Below are positions 7,488-8,588 of a stretch of 8,588 bases of DNA, one piece after another; within the stretch, counting starts at the first letter, position 1, and every line of letters starts with the position of its first letter. Where the stretch lies: contig DEIJ01000166.1 of NCBI GenBank assembly GCA_002352365.1, positions 9,903 through 18,490 of the forward strand. The letters run 5' to 3'. The DNA comes from Dehalococcoidia bacterium UBA2777. GTDB taxonomy: Bacteria; Chloroflexota; Dehalococcoidia; UBA2247; UBA2777. The notes under the pieces were generated by a model, which was not told where the DNA came from, did not search any database, and was given only the letters and a program-made list of their open reading frames with translations. A program made the translations under genes and the position numbers.

Positions 7488-8419
7488 GCCTGCTAGAGAT
7501 CTCTGAGCTAAAGGTCGACTTCTCTACCCCAGAGGGGATGGTAAGGGCGGTAGATAAGATGAGTCTGGAGATAAGAAATGGTGAAGCGCTGGGCTTAATC
7601 GGGGAGAGTGGCTGTGGCAAGAGCACGATGGGGCTATCAGTAATGCGCCTGCTCCCCCAAAATGCGCATACTGAGGGGAGAATCTTATATCGGGGGAGGG
7701 ATTTGCTCAAAATCGGTGAGCATGAGATGAGACAGGTGAGAGGAAAGGAAATAGCCATGATTTTTCAAGATCCCCTTACCTCCTTAAACCCCGTCCTTAC
7801 CATAGGGGAGCAAATTTGTGAGGCTATCAGATTACATCAAGGTTTGGGGAAAAAACAGGCGAAAGAGAGGGCGGTAGAGATACTAAAAGCCCTAAGGGTA
7901 CCATTGCCATCAAAGAGGGTAAGCGAGTATCCTCACCAGCTCAGCAGTGGAATGAGGCAGAGAGCTATGATTGCCGTGGCCCTTGCCTCAAAGCCTTCCC
8001 TGATCATCGCTGATGAGCCCACCAGGGGCTTAGATCTCATCAGGCAAGCAGAGGTACTGAAACTGATGAAGGAGCTGAAAAGCTCCACCTCCATGCTCTT
8101 CATCACTCACGATTTGGGTGTTGCCGCAGGAGTGTGTGATCACATTGCGGTGATGTATGCCGGCGAAATCGTGGAATATTCCTCTGCCCAGGAAATTCTC
8201 AATCGGGGTAAACATCCCTACACGCTAGGTTTACTCGACTCTATCCCACGCAAGGGCCTAAAACCAATAGAGGGTTCAAGCCCGAGTTTGATCAACCCTC
8301 CACAGGGATGCAAATTTCATCCCCGATGTAGTTCAACAACAAAGCAGTGCAGCCAGAAGAGACCGGGGGAGATAGAAATAGGTGAGGAACACTTCGTGAG
8401 GTGTTTTCTTTATGCTTAA
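7484..8419 (+). CDS. dppD: ABC transporter ATP-binding protein, DppD/OppD/NikD family
   Basis: Cytoplasmic ATPase that powers the importer. Its 311 residues show Walker A GESGCGKST (40-48), Q-loop FQDP (Q95), signature LSSGMRQR (153-160), Walker B LIIADE ending at E178, and H-loop H209, followed by the C-terminal oligopeptide-type domain with HPYT (244-247). Cysteines 276, 282, 289 and 307 match the family's C-terminal cysteine pattern, which in relatives is associated with an iron-sulfur cluster. The GTG start at 7484 overlaps the dppC stop by four bases (GTGA), with GAGAGG at 7471-7476 as its ribosome binding site. The signature has S in place of the first G of LSGG, and the D-loop region reads RGLDLIRQ where TALDVTVQ is typical. 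Its normal heterodimer partner (DppF/OppF) appears destroyed just downstream. The domain call is certain; the DppD-versus-NikD label is by position. Confidence 0.93.
   Translation: MSLLEISELKVDFSTPEGMVRAVDKMSLEIRNGEALGLIGESGCGKSTMGLSVMRLLPQNAHTEGRILYRGRDLLKIGEHEMRQVRGKEIAMIFQDPLTSLNPVLTIGEQICEAIRLHQGLGKKQAKERAVEILKALRVPLPSKRVSEYPHQLSSGMRQRAMIAVALASKPSLIIADEPTRGLDLIRQAEVLKLMKELKSSTSMLFITHDLGVAAGVCDHIAVMYAGEIVEYSSAQEILNRGKHPYTLGLLDSIPRKGLKPIEGSSPSLINPPQGCKFHPRCSSTTKQCSQKRPGEIEIGEEHFVRCFLYA
8398..8403 (+). promoter_or_regulatory. Probable ribosome binding site of the broken dppF
   Basis: GAGGTG inside the end of dppD sits 8 bases before the ATG at 8412. Its spacing is right for the second ATPase, which in this family commonly begins overlapping dppD. 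It supports reading 8412 as the original start. Confidence 0.45.
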
Positions 8420-8587
8420 GGTACTTAACCTGAATTGGCGATAGCATGCCGAACCTCTGAAACAGAGAAAACCGAGGATATCTTAAATAGGACAATGCAT
8501 CCCTATACACAAGCTTTGCTTTCAGCCATTGCGGGGCTTGCTTCACTGTACCCGCGCCTAGTTTATGTCAGCTCGCCCCCCATCTAA
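8412..8587 (+). pseudogene. dppF: Remnant of a second ABC ATPase (DppF/OppF type) with a large internal deletion
   Basis: ATG at 8412 overlaps the dppD stop and encodes MLKVLNLNWR before a TAG at 8442-8444, a start typical of DppF/OppF proteins. In another frame, open from 8429 to the TAA at 8585, lies TEDILNRTMHPYTQALLSAI (8471-8530), which closely matches the segment after the H-loop in these ATPases and resembles dppD's own ILNRGKHPYT. Everything between, including Walker A, Q-loop, signature, Walker B and H-loop, is missing. Taking dppD as a ruler (HPYT at residue 244), roughly 650 bases are gone. After LLSAI the reading (AGLASLYPR and onward) no longer looks like the family, so the tail may be degraded too. 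Alternatives are an assembly deletion, or an intact copy elsewhere. The window ends one base after the stop, so what follows is unseen. Confidence 0.75.
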
Positions 8588-8588
8588 C

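Overview
This window carries a six-gene, all plus-strand metabolic and transport cluster with bacterial features: strong GGAGG-type ribosome binding sites, a Sec signal peptide on the binding protein, and short overlaps between transporter genes. G+C is near 50 percent by eye. The content (a CobN-type chelatase without photosynthesis genes, next to a nickel/peptide-type ABC transporter) would fit an anaerobic bacterium such as a Chloroflexota (Dehalococcoidia-like) or similar lineage. That taxonomic guess is weak and rests on no marker gene.

Layout. Positions 1-127 are a leader: a perfect 18-base palindrome followed by a T-rich stretch (probably the terminator of an upstream gene), a possible extended -10 promoter near 71-79, an AT-rich palindrome, and a strong ribosome binding site. 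Positions 128-3958 encode a full-length large subunit of the CobN/BchH metal chelatase family. Positions 3959-4098 are a 140-base gap with no convincing gene or riboswitch. It contains a ribosome binding site and GTG whose layout mirrors the next gene's start but which hits a stop after four codons. Positions 4099-8419 encode an ABC importer of the dipeptide/oligopeptide/nickel family: binding protein, two permeases and one ATPase. Positions 8412-8587 hold what looks like the wreck of the second ATPase (dppF/oppF type): its first codons, overlapping the end of dppD, followed almost at once and in another frame by its C-terminal HPYTQALLSAI segment. The Walker A, signature and Walker B regions are gone.

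How the genes may work together. The chelatase would insert a divalent metal, most likely Co(II), into a corrin-ring precursor. It needs AAA+ partner subunits that are not in this window. The binding protein aligns by eye with NikA-type proteins more readily than with strict peptide binders, so the transporter may bring in the metal (free or chelated) or a related ligand. This is inference from proximity and family resemblance. Cysteine and histidine residues at extracytoplasmic positions of the transporter, and a four-cysteine cluster in the chelatase, are consistent with metal handling but do not prove it.

The most notable points are the internally deleted second ATPase gene, the cysteine quartet in CobN, and the coupling of CobN to a NikA-like importer. 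No CRISPR array, tRNA, rRNA, insertion sequence or obviously novel defence system was seen.
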